Below, piece after piece: positions 33,192 through 41,586 of a DNA stretch of 64,000 nucleotides. Source of the stretch: Streptomyces sp. NBC_01481 (GTDB taxonomy: Bacteria; Actinomycetota; Actinomycetes; Streptomycetales; Streptomycetaceae); assembly GCF_026339995.1 (NCBI RefSeq), contig NZ_JAPEPT010000001.1, forward strand, positions 322,501 to 386,500, read 5' to 3'. The position numbers and the translations under genes were made by a program. Numbering within the stretch: the first letter of the stretch is position 1; the number at the start of each line of letters is the position of its first letter. The notes below the pieces were generated by a model. It was not told the DNA's origin, searched no databases, and was given only the letters and a program-made list of their open reading frames with translations.

Positions 33192-33208
33192 CCGTGTCGT
33201 CGTGACGG
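33192..33208 (+). promoter_or_regulatory. TetR operator candidate, copy 2
   Basis: CCGTGTCGTCGTGACGG, with inverted arms CCGT/ACGG. It ends 12 bp before the tetR ATG, as expected for autorepression. Start-to-start spacing from copy 1 is 49 bp. Confidence 0.6.
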
Positions 33209-33220
33209 TAGGATCCGGGC

Positions 33221-33826
33221 ATGACCACGGACCCTGGAACCCCACGTCGCGCCCCCGCGGGAGCCGCAGTGCTCCGGGAGGACGTGACCGATGCGATTCG
33301 TGCCGCCGTCTTCGAGGAGCTGGCGGCGGTCGGCTTCGCCCGGATGTCGATCGAAGGGATCGCGCGGCGCGCGGGCGTCGGCAAGACCGCGGTCTACCGG
33401 CGCTGGAAGTCGAAGCTGTCGCTCGTGCTCGACCTGGTCTCGGCCTTCGCCTCGCAGGGGCTGCCGGCGCCGGCGACGGGGTCGCTGTACGGAGACGTAA
33501 GGGCCCTGCTGGAAGTGGCCTCGCACGCCCTGCGCCACCCGGTCGCCTCCCAGGTGATCCCGGACCTGCTGGTCGAGGCGGCGCGCCATCCGGAAATCTC
33601 GGACGCGATCAAGGCGGCCCTGCTGGACAGCCAGCAGGGCGTGGCGGCGGTGGTGGTCCGCGAGGCGGTGTCCCGCGGCGAACTCCCGGAAGGAACGGAT
33701 CCGGACCGGGCGCTGGACCTGATCGTGGGGCCGCTGTACTGGCGGCTGGTGGTGGTGCGGGGCGGGCTGCCGAAGGGGTACCTGGACGAGCTGGCGAGGT
33801 CGGCGGTGGCGGGGCTTCAGGCCTGA
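33221..33826 (+). CDS. TetR/AcrR-family transcriptional regulator
   Basis: A 201-residue repressor. The N-terminal TetR helix-turn-helix is clear (FARMSIEGIARRAGVGKTAVYRRW), followed by an all-helical ligand-binding domain with ending PLYWRLVVVRGGLPKGYLDEL, usual for the TetR_C_11-like group. It diverges from the polysaccharide exporter genes and two 17-bp palindromes between them are strong operator candidates, so it probably represses both itself and the exporter. The ligand is unknown. Confidence 0.93.
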   Translation: MTTDPGTPRRAPAGAAVLREDVTDAIRAAVFEELAAVGFARMSIEGIARRAGVGKTAVYRRWKSKLSLVLDLVSAFASQGLPAPATGSLYGDVRALLEVASHALRHPVASQVIPDLLVEAARHPEISDAIKAALLDSQQGVAAVVVREAVSRGELPEGTDPDRALDLIVGPLYWRLVVVRGGLPKGYLDELARSAVAGLQA

Positions 33827-33892
33827 CGGCGGTTCGGCCGCCCCGGACCCCGCTCATCACTCGCCGGAGGGGCTGAATGTTCAGCCCGTACG

Positions 33893-34774
33893 TCACTTCA
33901 CCGCCCCAGCCATCACCCCCGTCACGAACTGCCGCTGGAACGCGAAGAACACCGCAAGCGGGATGATCATCGAGACGAACGCCCCCGGCGCCAGCACGTC
34001 GATGTTGTTGCCGAACTGCCTCACCTGGCGCTGCAGCGCCACCGTGATCGGCGCGCTCTCCGAGTCCGCGAAGATCAGGGCGACCAGCATGTCGTTCCAG
34101 ACCCACAGGAACTGGAAGATGCCCAGCGATGCGATCGCCGGGCCGCCCAGGGGCATCACCACGCGGGTGAACAGGCGAATCTCGCCCGCGCCGTCCAGCC
34201 TCGCCGCCTCCAGCAGTTCCCTCGGGATCTCCGCGAAGAAGTTCCTCAGCAGGAAGATCGCGAAGGGAAGCCCGAACGCCACATGGAAGACGATCACGCC
34301 GATCGTCGTCTCGAAGATGCCGACCCAGCCGAACAGTTTGGAGACCGGCACCAGCGCCACCTGGACCGGGACCACCAGGAGGGCGACGACCGCGATGAAC
34401 CACCAGTCGCGGCCGGGGAAGTCCATCCAGGCGAAGGCGTAACCGGCCAGCGAGCCGATCACCACCACCAGCAGCGTCGCGGGGACGGTGATCAGGACGC
34501 TGGACAGCAGGGAGTCGGTGATCGCCTCGTTGTCCAGCAGCCGTGAGTAGTTGTCGAAGGTGAGCTGTGCGGGCGCGCTGAACACCTTCCACCAGCCGCT
34601 CGCGCTGATGTCCGCGGGCCCCCGCAGCGAGGACAGCAGCAGCCCGAACGTCGGCAGCAGCCAGAACAGGCCCACCAGGACGAGAAAGACGCGCATCACG
34701 CCACCGCCCGCGCGCGCCGCGATCCGTGCCGGGAGGGACTGCTTCGCCTTCACCACGCCGTCGGTCGTGGTCAT
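33893..34774 (-). CDS. Sugar ABC transporter permease (MalG-type)
   Basis: A 293-residue inner-membrane permease of the CUT1 family with about six helices. The cytoplasmic EAA loop EAARLDGAGEIRLFTRVVMP, which docks on the ATPase, is present. The ATG at 34774 overlaps the stop of the upstream permease (ATGA), so the longer reading frame upstream is rejected. Third gene of the importer unit; no ATPase gene is encoded here, so a shared MsiK-type ATPase elsewhere probably energises it (known for Streptomyces CUT1 systems). Confidence 0.93.
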   Translation of the reverse strand: MTTTDGVVKAKQSLPARIAARAGGGVMRVFLVLVGLFWLLPTFGLLLSSLRGPADISASGWWKVFSAPAQLTFDNYSRLLDNEAITDSLLSSVLITVPATLLVVVIGSLAGYAFAWMDFPGRDWWFIAVVALLVVPVQVALVPVSKLFGWVGIFETTIGVIVFHVAFGLPFAIFLLRNFFAEIPRELLEAARLDGAGEIRLFTRVVMPLGGPAIASLGIFQFLWVWNDMLVALIFADSESAPITVALQRQVRQFGNNIDVLAPGAFVSMIIPLAVFFAFQRQFVTGVMAGAVK

Positions 34775-36120
34775 CGGCGGGCCTCCCTTCGCATGCGCCG
34801 GATGTTGAACAGCATCACCGGGACCACCAGCAGCAACAGGAGCACGGCAATCGCGCTGCCCAGCCCCAGATTCGAGTCCGTGCCGAAGGAGGAGCGATAG
34901 AGCTGGAGCGCCAGGACATTCGCGTCGTCCTGCGCGGACCCGGGCGCGATGATGAAGACCAGGTCGAAGATCTTCAGCACATTGATCATCAGGGTGACCA
35001 GCACCACCGCGAGCACAGGCGCCAGCAGCGGGACCGTGACCCTGCGGAAGACCTGCCATTCGTTCGCGCCGTCCACCCGCGCCGCTTCGAGCAGTTCACG
35101 CGGCACGCTCGCGAGCCCCGCCGCGATCAGCACCATCGCGAAGCCCGCCCACATCCATACGTAGCTGCCGATGATCGCCGGAGTGACGAGCGAGGGTCCG
35201 AGCCAGTTGACGCCGTTGTACGGCTCGCGGAAGTTGTCGGCGGGCAGCCGCAGATGGGCCCCGTCCGCGGACGCGGGCAGCGTGAACGTACCGTCCGCGC
35301 CCGCCCGTGCCGAGGCGACCACCTTGCCGTCCTTGACCGCCTCGACCTTGATGCCCTTGAGGCCGAGCTCCTTCGCGTCGATGGCATTCGCCCTGCCGCC
35401 GCCGCCCTTGGTGAAGTCCAGCCACGCGGTGCCGGTGATCTTCCCGTCGTCCGGCTGGGCCGCCTTCGCGGACTTCGCGCCGGACGGCATCTTCTCGGCC
35501 GCGATACCCACCAGCGGGAGCTGGACCTGTTGGCCCGCGGTCACCGGCTCCTTGGTGACGAACGACCCGCCTCCGCCCCCTTTGAGCGGGGCGAGCGCCA
35601 GCGGATGCGCCTTGGGGAATCCGGCCGACTCGGCGAAGGTGTCATGCACGCCCACCCAGACCGCGTTGGCGACCCCGCGGTCCGGATCCTGCTCGTACAC
35701 AAGCCGGAAGATGATGCCCGCCGCGAGCATCGAGATCGCCATCGGCATGAAGACGATCAGCTTGAACGCCGTGCCCCAGCGCACCCGTTCGGTGAGTACG
35801 GCGAAGATCAGACCGAGTGCCGTCGAGACGGTCGGCGCGACGACCACCCAGATCGCGTTGTTCTTGACCGCGGTCAGGATGCTGTCCTCGGTGAAGATCT
35901 CCTTGTAGTTGTCGAGCCCGGCGAACGAGCTGCCGGACTGGTCGAAGAAGGACCGGTAGAGGGAGTACCCGATGGGGTAGACGACGAGCGCGCCCAGCAG
36001 CACCAGCGCGGGCAGCAGAAAGCCGGCCGCGACGATTTTACGTGTGCCTGTCACGCTCTTGCGCTTGTCGGCGGGGGGAGCCGGACGCGCCGGACCCCCC
36101 GCGGTCGCCGCGGTTTTCAC
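34771..36120 (-). CDS. Sugar ABC transporter permease (MalF-type) with large extracellular insertion
   Basis: A 449-residue CUT1 permease, about 150 residues longer than usual. Helices 1-3 are normal; then from about residue 160 to 300 a soluble insert interrupts the extracellular loop. It has Gly-rich linkers (LKGGGGGSF and FTKGGGGRA) and a beta-sandwich-like segment (GIKVEAVKDGKVVASARAGA, then GTFTLP) resembling carboxypeptidase-regulatory or SpaA-type modules. The EAA loop EAARVDGANEWQVFRRVTVP and the last helices follow. Related actinobacterial permeases have such loops, but the domain's role is unknown; it may dock the binding protein. Third-base usage is like its neighbours. Confidence 0.9.
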   Translation of the reverse strand: MKTAATAGGPARPAPPADKRKSVTGTRKIVAAGFLLPALVLLGALVVYPIGYSLYRSFFDQSGSSFAGLDNYKEIFTEDSILTAVKNNAIWVVVAPTVSTALGLIFAVLTERVRWGTAFKLIVFMPMAISMLAAGIIFRLVYEQDPDRGVANAVWVGVHDTFAESAGFPKAHPLALAPLKGGGGGSFVTKEPVTAGQQVQLPLVGIAAEKMPSGAKSAKAAQPDDGKITGTAWLDFTKGGGGRANAIDAKELGLKGIKVEAVKDGKVVASARAGADGTFTLPASADGAHLRLPADNFREPYNGVNWLGPSLVTPAIIGSYVWMWAGFAMVLIAAGLASVPRELLEAARVDGANEWQVFRRVTVPLLAPVLAVVLVTLMINVLKIFDLVFIIAPGSAQDDANVLALQLYRSSFGTDSNLGLGSAIAVLLLLLVVPVMLFNIRRMRREARR

Positions 36121-36123
36121 CCG

Positions 36124-37485
36124 TCAGCTCTTGTACGCCTTGGCGGCGTCCGACTCCAGCTTCTGCTGGGCCCCGGCCACGTCCTTCGGGTTCTTCAGGA
36201 AGTCCTGCAGAGCCTTCCACTCACCCTTGCCCGGCGTGCCGCCGAACGACTGCGGCATCTGGTCCGACATGTCGAAGCGGAAGTCGTCGCCCGCCGCGAT
36301 CAGCGCCTTGGCGATGTCGCGCTGCACATTGTTCGGGTACGCGGACAGGTCCAGCGACTTGTTCGGGGAGAGGAAACCGCCGGCGGAGGCCGAGATCCTG
36401 GCCGCGTCCGGCGAGGCCAGGAAGGTCAGCAGCGCCTGGGCGCCCTTGCTGTCCTTCAGCGCCACCGCCGCGTCGCCGCCCGTCACCACGGGAGCCAGCG
36501 CGCCGACCGCCGGGAAGGGGAACACCTTCGCGTCCGTACCGATCTTTGCCTCGGTCTGCGCGATGTTGACGGTCACGAAGTCGCCCTCGAAGACCATCGC
36601 CCCCTTGGGCTGGTCGCCACCGCTGAAGGTCTGGGTGACCGAGGCCGGGAACTCCGTCTGCAGCGCGCCGTCCGCGCCGCCCGCGATCAGGGCGGGCTTG
36701 CCGAAGAGCTCGCCGAGCGTGGTCAGCGCGGTCTTCACCGAGGCGTCGGTCCACTTGATCTTGTGCTGGGCGAGCTGGTCGTACTTCTCCGGGCCCGCCT
36801 GGGAGAGGTAGATGTTCTCGAACCAGTCGGTGAGCGTCCAGCCGTCCGCGCCCGCCACCGAGACGGGCGTGACGCCCGACGCGGAGATCGTCTCGGCCGT
36901 CGCCAGGAAGTCCTTCCAGGTCTTCGGCTCCTTCGCGCCCGCGTTCTCGAAGACCGCGTTGTTGTACCAGACCAGGGACTTGTTGGCGGCCTTGTAGTAC
37001 ACGCCGTACTGCGTGCCGTCCACGGCGCCGAGATCCTGCCAGCCCTTGGAGTAGTTCTTCGCCAGCTGCGCCTTCGCCTCGGGGCCGACAGGCTTGGCCC
37101 ACTTGCGCTGCACGGCCTGCTGGATCGCGCCGACCTGGGGGAGCATCGCCACATCGGGGGGAGCGCCGCCCGCGATCTTCGTACCGAGGAAGTTGACGAT
37201 CGGGTCCTGCGCGGGCACAAACGTGACCGTTGCTCCGGTGCGCTTCTCGAACTCCTTGAGGACCTTGGTGAAGTTCTCCTGCTCGGGTCCGCTCCAGACC
37301 GCGGCGACCTGCACCTTCTCGCCGTTCAGCTTGGGCAGTTGGACGCTTGCCGCGGGTTCCTTGCCGCCGCTCTCGCCCGGTTTCGTCTTGTCGTCGTCTT
37401 TGTTGTCGCCGCAGCCGGCGATGGCGAGAGCGCCGATGGCGGCGAATATCACTGCGGCCCTGCCGGTACGAAGAGTTGTGCGCAT
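36124..37485 (-). CDS. Sugar ABC transporter substrate-binding lipoprotein
   Basis: A 453-residue extracellular binding protein. Signal peptide with lipobox LAIAGC (acylated C25), a short charged linker, then a two-lobed CUT1 solute-binding fold starting EKVQVAAVWSGPEQENFTKVL with the family motif APPDVAMLPQ. The ATG at 37485 is chosen because it starts directly at the signal peptide; the upstream 64-codon extension is arginine-rich and unlikely. It is the first gene of the importer, 3 bp before the MalF-type permease. The sugar cannot be inferred. Confidence 0.93.
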   Translation of the reverse strand: MRTTLRTGRAAVIFAAIGALAIAGCGDNKDDDKTKPGESGGKEPAASVQLPKLNGEKVQVAAVWSGPEQENFTKVLKEFEKRTGATVTFVPAQDPIVNFLGTKIAGGAPPDVAMLPQVGAIQQAVQRKWAKPVGPEAKAQLAKNYSKGWQDLGAVDGTQYGVYYKAANKSLVWYNNAVFENAGAKEPKTWKDFLATAETISASGVTPVSVAGADGWTLTDWFENIYLSQAGPEKYDQLAQHKIKWTDASVKTALTTLGELFGKPALIAGGADGALQTEFPASVTQTFSGGDQPKGAMVFEGDFVTVNIAQTEAKIGTDAKVFPFPAVGALAPVVTGGDAAVALKDSKGAQALLTFLASPDAARISASAGGFLSPNKSLDLSAYPNNVQRDIAKALIAAGDDFRFDMSDQMPQSFGGTPGKGEWKALQDFLKNPKDVAGAQQKLESDAAKAYKS

Positions 37486-37667
37486 CACTGCCCCGTCTCT
37501 TCCGTGCGCGATCCGTGCGCTGCCCCGAACGCCTTGCCGGTGCCCGCCCGAGCGCTGCCCCGAACCCCTTCCGAAACGCCTTCCCGTGCCGACAGGTGTA
37601 CGCCCGGTATGAGGGCGTCGCAATACCGCGTCAGGTGTCAATAGGGCTTTTGTGATGGCCTTGTGAC

Positions 37668-37682
37668 GTGATGTCACATCAC
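37668..37682 (-). promoter_or_regulatory. 15-bp palindrome upstream of the sugar importer
   Basis: GTGATGTCACATCAC has perfect 7-bp arms around one central base. It lies 183 bp upstream of the binding-protein start and directly after a terminator-like hairpin, so it may be an operator or part of that terminator. A TTGACA hexamer lies 27 bp further towards the gene on the minus strand. Confidence 0.35.
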
Positions 37683-37700
37683 ATGGCGTGAGTACGCCAT
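37683..37700 (-). terminator. Hairpin after the FHA-FtsK gene
   Basis: ATGGCGT, loop GAGT, ACGCCAT, starting 4 bp after the stop of the minus-strand FHA-FtsK gene. Short but perfect; likely ends that transcript. Confidence 0.55.
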
Positions 37701-37703
37701 CGG

Positions 37704-40700
37704 TCAGGGGCGGGCCGGCGAGAGCGGAGGCACCGGCGCGGCGTCCACCGAGCGCGCGGCACGCTCCAGCGCACTGGCCAGCAGCGCCAGGTCCGTTGGA
37801 CCGTTGCCCAGTTCACGCACAGGGCGGCGAGCGGGCGGATCACCCATCCGCTCCCAATCGAGCGGTACGACAGTGGGGCGCGAGGTCGCCGTACGCGGAA
37901 TGCGTCCCGTCACCCGGCCGCTCTGGAACGGCGTGACCCGGCCGTCCGGATGTCCGAGCCTGCCCCGCCCGGGAGCGGGATCCTCCGGCCCCGGAGCGGC
38001 AGGCGGCGCGTCCAGCACGACGCGCAGTCGCGCGCCCTGCGCCAGATCCGTGTCGACCGTGCGGTCCGGGCGCGCGGACGTCGCCACCAGATGTATGCCG
38101 AGCCGCTCGCCGTCACGGGCCACGGCCTCCAGCGCCCGTACGACGGAGCCCGCCGCGGGCCGTCCCGTACTGCCGAGCGCCGGGGCGACCAGCGCGTCGA
38201 AGTCGTCCACCAGGACGACCAGCCGGGGCAGCGGGGCCGGGCCCTCCGCCTTCGTACGAGCACCGGGGCGCAGGCGCAGCGTCCCACTGGCGGGGGAGTC
38301 CAGGTCACCGCGCTGCTCGGCGGCGCTCGCCGGGCGCTGGCCCACCATGCGGTCCGAGAGCTCGCGCTGGGTGTGCCACTCGGCGAAGCCCACGCTTCCC
38401 AGCAGCTCGGAGCGGCGCTTCAGCTCGGCACCCAGTGCCTGGGCGAAGACCCGCATACGGACAGGGTCCGAGGCCACCAAGTGCTCGGTGACATGCGGCA
38501 GTTCCGTACAGGCCGCGAGTCCTTCGCCGCGCTCGCCGCCCGCTCCGTCGACGAGCAGCAGGCCGAGCCGGTCGGGGCGGCCCGCGGCGGCGAGCGAGGC
38601 GGCCACGGAGCGCAGCAGCTCCGTACGGCCGCTGCCCGCGGGGCCTTCTATCAGCAGATGCGGGCCCTCCTCGGTCAGATCGACGGCGAGCGGGCCGCGC
38701 GGGCCGGCGCCGAGCACCACGGTGCCGTCGCCCGCCGTGCCCCAGCGCGCCATCAGTGAGGCGGGGGTGGCGCGGGCCAGCTCCAGCTCGTCGAGCAGCC
38801 GCGAGGCACGGGGCAGCGCGGTGGCACTGCCGGGGTGCGTGCCGCTGCCCTCGGCGCGCAGCGGCGCGAGCGCCCGGCCGAAACGCTCGGCCCAGGCCGC
38901 CGACACCGCGTCCACCGCGCCGACCGTGCCATGGCCCACGGGCCGGCCCTCTGCCGTACGCATCAGCCGCAGCGCCGTCGCCACATCGCCGCTGAGCAGG
39001 GCGACCGCCCCGCACTCGCGGAAAGCGAGCGAGGCGGTGCACGCCGACTCGTAGGTCGCGGCGACCGGGGAGAGGGGCGAGGCGGCCGGAGTCTCGGCCA
39101 GACAGATCAGATGGATCCCCGAGGCCCAGCCCGCTCCGGCCAGCCGGGCCGTCGTCTCGCGCAGCACGGCCGATCCCGGGTCGCCGTCGACTATGACGAC
39201 CGTCCGGGCGCCGTCGTACCGCTCGGCGGCATCCGCGAGCGACCTGCGATCGGCGCTCGGCCAGCCGGGGCCGAGCGGGCCGTCGTCCAGCCTGCGGGTG
39301 AGCTCGGCGGTGCGGGCGGTGGCCTGGTCCCGGTCGTACGCGAGCAGCAGACGGCAGTCCTGGCCGTGCGCGGGCCGCAGATGCGGCAGCCAGCCGAGCC
39401 ACGCCCACTCCGCCCTGCGCTCCTCCAGGCTCCGCGCCCGGTCCGTGCTGATCAGCACGATCTCCAGATCCACGGGCGAGTGGAGCGCGGCGAGCTGGGC
39501 CACGGCGGACCGGGCCAGTCCGGCCAGTCGCGCCCTCGGTCCGGCGAGCCCGAGCGAACCGGCCTCACGCAGGGCGACGGTCACCGGCACGGAGGGCAGC
39601 TCGGCCCGGTCGGCGGTGCCGAGCCGCAGGACGAGCGATTCGGGGTGCGCGGGTCCGCGCTCCCAGAGCCGGGGGCCGGGGCCGAGCGCGGTGAGCAGAA
39701 CTGCGGCGGGGTCCGGCCAGCTCTCGACGAGGGGCACCTCGGCGACGGGCGGTCCGGGCTGCGGAGGCACCTCTGCGACGGGCTCCTCCCGCCCACCGGC
39801 CAGCCGCCGCGCCCAGGCGCCTATGCCGCGCTTTCGGGGAGTGCTGTCGGGCAGCCGCGTGCCGCGCGGGGGCGTCGTCCCGGTGGTACGGCTGTGGGCT
39901 GAGGGAGCCTCGTCCGGGGCATCAGTTGCCCTGGAGTGGGTGCTTTCCGGGTTGTACGTATAGAGCGTCCCGGCGTCGCCACGGGCCGCGCCGGTCGGTG
40001 CGACGGGGGAGGCGGGGTCGTACTGCGGGGGCACGCGGCGCGGGTCGGGGTGGCCGGCGGGACCGGTGTCCGTGCCGGTGCCGTCCTGGCGGGCCCAGCT
40101 GGGGGCCCGTCGGCCCGGTCCGGGACCGCCGGACGCGGGACCGCCCGTGCCGGACCAGGTGGAGGGCGAGCGGTCGGACCCGCCCGACCCGGAGCCGTCC
40201 GGAGACGTACCGCCGGATGCATGGGTCCCCGGAGCGAACCCGTCGGGTGCCGCGGCGCCTGCGCCGGACCGGCTGGAGGCTGAGCCGCCGGACCTGCCCG
40301 GTCGGTTGTCGGAACCCACGGCGTACCCGGCCGACCTGCCCGGCCCGGGGCCGCCCGTACCGGAGAAACCGGCCGAAGACCCGCGAGAGCCGGAGTCACC
40401 CGGAGCCGTACCGCCGGATCCACCGCCGTCGTCGGGCCCCGCGTCCGCAGCATCCGGTCGCGTCACCCGCAGGTGGCCCTCGCCGTCCGGCGCCGTCGCG
40501 AGTGACTGCGCGCGGTCGCCCTGGGTGACCCGGAGAGTCGACTCGCCCAGGCGCAACAGCGCCCCCGCGGGCAGCCGCACCGGGTGCGTGCCCACACTCG
40601 TGCCGTCCAGCGTCGTGCCGTTCGTCGAGTCGAGGTCCGCGACCGTGACGCGGCCGTCCTCGGCGACCGTGACCGCGCAGTGCAGGCGCGAGACGTCCGG

Positions 40701-41129
40701 GTCGTCCAGCGGCACGTCCGCGTCCGCGGAGCGGCCGATCCTGATCTGGCCGCCGTGCAGCAGATGGACTCCGCCCGCGTCGGGACCCGCGACCACATGG
40801 AGCTGCGCCGAGGCGTCCGTACCCGGCGCATCGGCCTCGCCCGGGACCTGGAGGGAGAGCACCGCGCCGTCGACGAGCGGCGGCTCGCCCAGCGTGCGGC
40901 GCTGCGCGTCGAGCCGTTCCTGCCCCGCGTACAGCACGACAGAGCCCGAGGCGTCGGGTCCCGAGACGGCCGCGGCCAGACCGGAGGCTACGGCGGCCAG
41001 CGCCGTCCCGGCAGGCGCGGTGATCAGCACGTCGCAGGAGCGCCCCGCAGAGGACTGGCCCGCAGGGGAGTGTCCCGCGGCCGCGGATTGCCCGCAGCGC
41101 GGCGCGAGGACAGTCAGCCGGATCTGCAT
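37704..41129 (-). CDS. FHA-domain FtsK/SpoIIIE-like protein
   Basis: An 1141-residue multidomain protein. Residues 108-204 are an FHA phosphothreonine-binding domain with G132-R133, S148-x2-H150 and N170-G171 intact. A long Gly/Ser/Pro/Asp-rich linker follows, then one FtsK/SpoIIIE-type ATPase region near 560-1100. Its P-loop is GPAGSGRT (829-836), with Arg where the Walker A lysine should be, while Walker B LVVLVDD (about 970) is kept. There is no FtsK gamma domain or membrane anchor. EccC-like proteins of type VII secretion share this layout, but no Esx genes are near. It diverges from pkaA, and the FHA domain may read PkaA/PkaB phosphorylation (inference). Start ATG 41129 removes a doubtful extension. 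Confidence 0.87.
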   Translation of the reverse strand: MQIRLTVLAPRCGQSAAAGHSPAGQSSAGRSCDVLITAPAGTALAAVASGLAAAVSGPDASGSVVLYAGQERLDAQRRTLGEPPLVDGAVLSLQVPGEADAPGTDASAQLHVVAGPDAGGVHLLHGGQIRIGRSADADVPLDDPDVSRLHCAVTVAEDGRVTVADLDSTNGTTLDGTSVGTHPVRLPAGALLRLGESTLRVTQGDRAQSLATAPDGEGHLRVTRPDAADAGPDDGGGSGGTAPGDSGSRGSSAGFSGTGGPGPGRSAGYAVGSDNRPGRSGGSASSRSGAGAAAPDGFAPGTHASGGTSPDGSGSGGSDRSPSTWSGTGGPASGGPGPGRRAPSWARQDGTGTDTGPAGHPDPRRVPPQYDPASPVAPTGAARGDAGTLYTYNPESTHSRATDAPDEAPSAHSRTTGTTPPRGTRLPDSTPRKRGIGAWARRLAGGREEPVAEVPPQPGPPVAEVPLVESWPDPAAVLLTALGPGPRLWERGPAHPESLVLRLGTADRAELPSVPVTVALREAGSLGLAGPRARLAGLARSAVAQLAALHSPVDLEIVLISTDRARSLEERRAEWAWLGWLPHLRPAHGQDCRLLLAYDRDQATARTAELTRRLDDGPLGPGWPSADRRSLADAAERYDGARTVVIVDGDPGSAVLRETTARLAGAGWASGIHLICLAETPAASPLSPVAATYESACTASLAFRECGAVALLSGDVATALRLMRTAEGRPVGHGTVGAVDAVSAAWAERFGRALAPLRAEGSGTHPGSATALPRASRLLDELELARATPASLMARWGTAGDGTVVLGAGPRGPLAVDLTEEGPHLLIEGPAGSGRTELLRSVAASLAAAGRPDRLGLLLVDGAGGERGEGLAACTELPHVTEHLVASDPVRMRVFAQALGAELKRRSELLGSVGFAEWHTQRELSDRMVGQRPASAAEQRGDLDSPASGTLRLRPGARTKAEGPAPLPRLVVLVDDFDALVAPALGSTGRPAAGSVVRALEAVARDGERLGIHLVATSARPDRTVDTDLAQGARLRVVLDAPPAAPGPEDPAPGRGRLGHPDGRVTPFQSGRVTGRIPRTATSRPTVVPLDWERMGDPPARRPVRELGNGPTDLALLASALERAARSVDAAPVPPLSPARP

Positions 41130-41586
41130 CGCCGTCAGCAATCCCTTCTGCGCGGGGTGCCCGGCAGGGGAGCCGCCCTGTGATCCCCCACCCGGCAGGT
41201 CGGCACGCGCCGCGAGGCCACCTCCCTCACGACTCCGTGCTGAGGGCATCCTCGCACCTGCCACTGACAACACGCCCGGGGGTCACCGTTAAGTGATCTT
41301 GAATGGTCGGCTCTGGCCGCAAAAATGCCTGGTTGGGGCATGCTCCGGAACGACAGTGATGTCTGCGGCACGGACGTTCGGCAACCATCCGTACGATGCC
41401 GACGTCTTTCTTTCGAACAGCGCCGGAATCGGAACCGTAAGAGGCACTGAAACAGGAACGGCAAGAGGGAGATGGTGACGACCGGCCGGTGCGTCGTCCG
41501 GCGGCACTAAAGTGGGTCGGACACCCATGGCCGGGCACAGTGCCACGGGACCACGCAAGGACCACGATCAGCAGGGAGCACATGAC
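41130..41586 (+). other. 457-bp divergent region between the FHA-FtsK gene and pkaA
   Basis: No gene recognised. It must contain promoters for both divergent genes. A 14-bp near-direct repeat is present at 41431-41444 and 41455-41468. No clear sigma-70-type hexamer pair was found. Confidence 0.4.
41431..41468 (+). repeat. Direct repeat GGAAC-G-AAGAGG upstream of pkaA
   Basis: GGAACCGTAAGAGG and GGAACGGCAAGAGG (12 of 14 identical), 24 bp apart, about 120 bp before the pkaA start. Could be a regulator site on one DNA face or chance in purine-rich DNA. Confidence 0.35.

Noticed and set aside
37704..41129. Type VII secretion locus
   Set aside because: The FHA-FtsK protein resembles EccC, but no WXG100, EccB, EccD or mycosin genes are adjacent.
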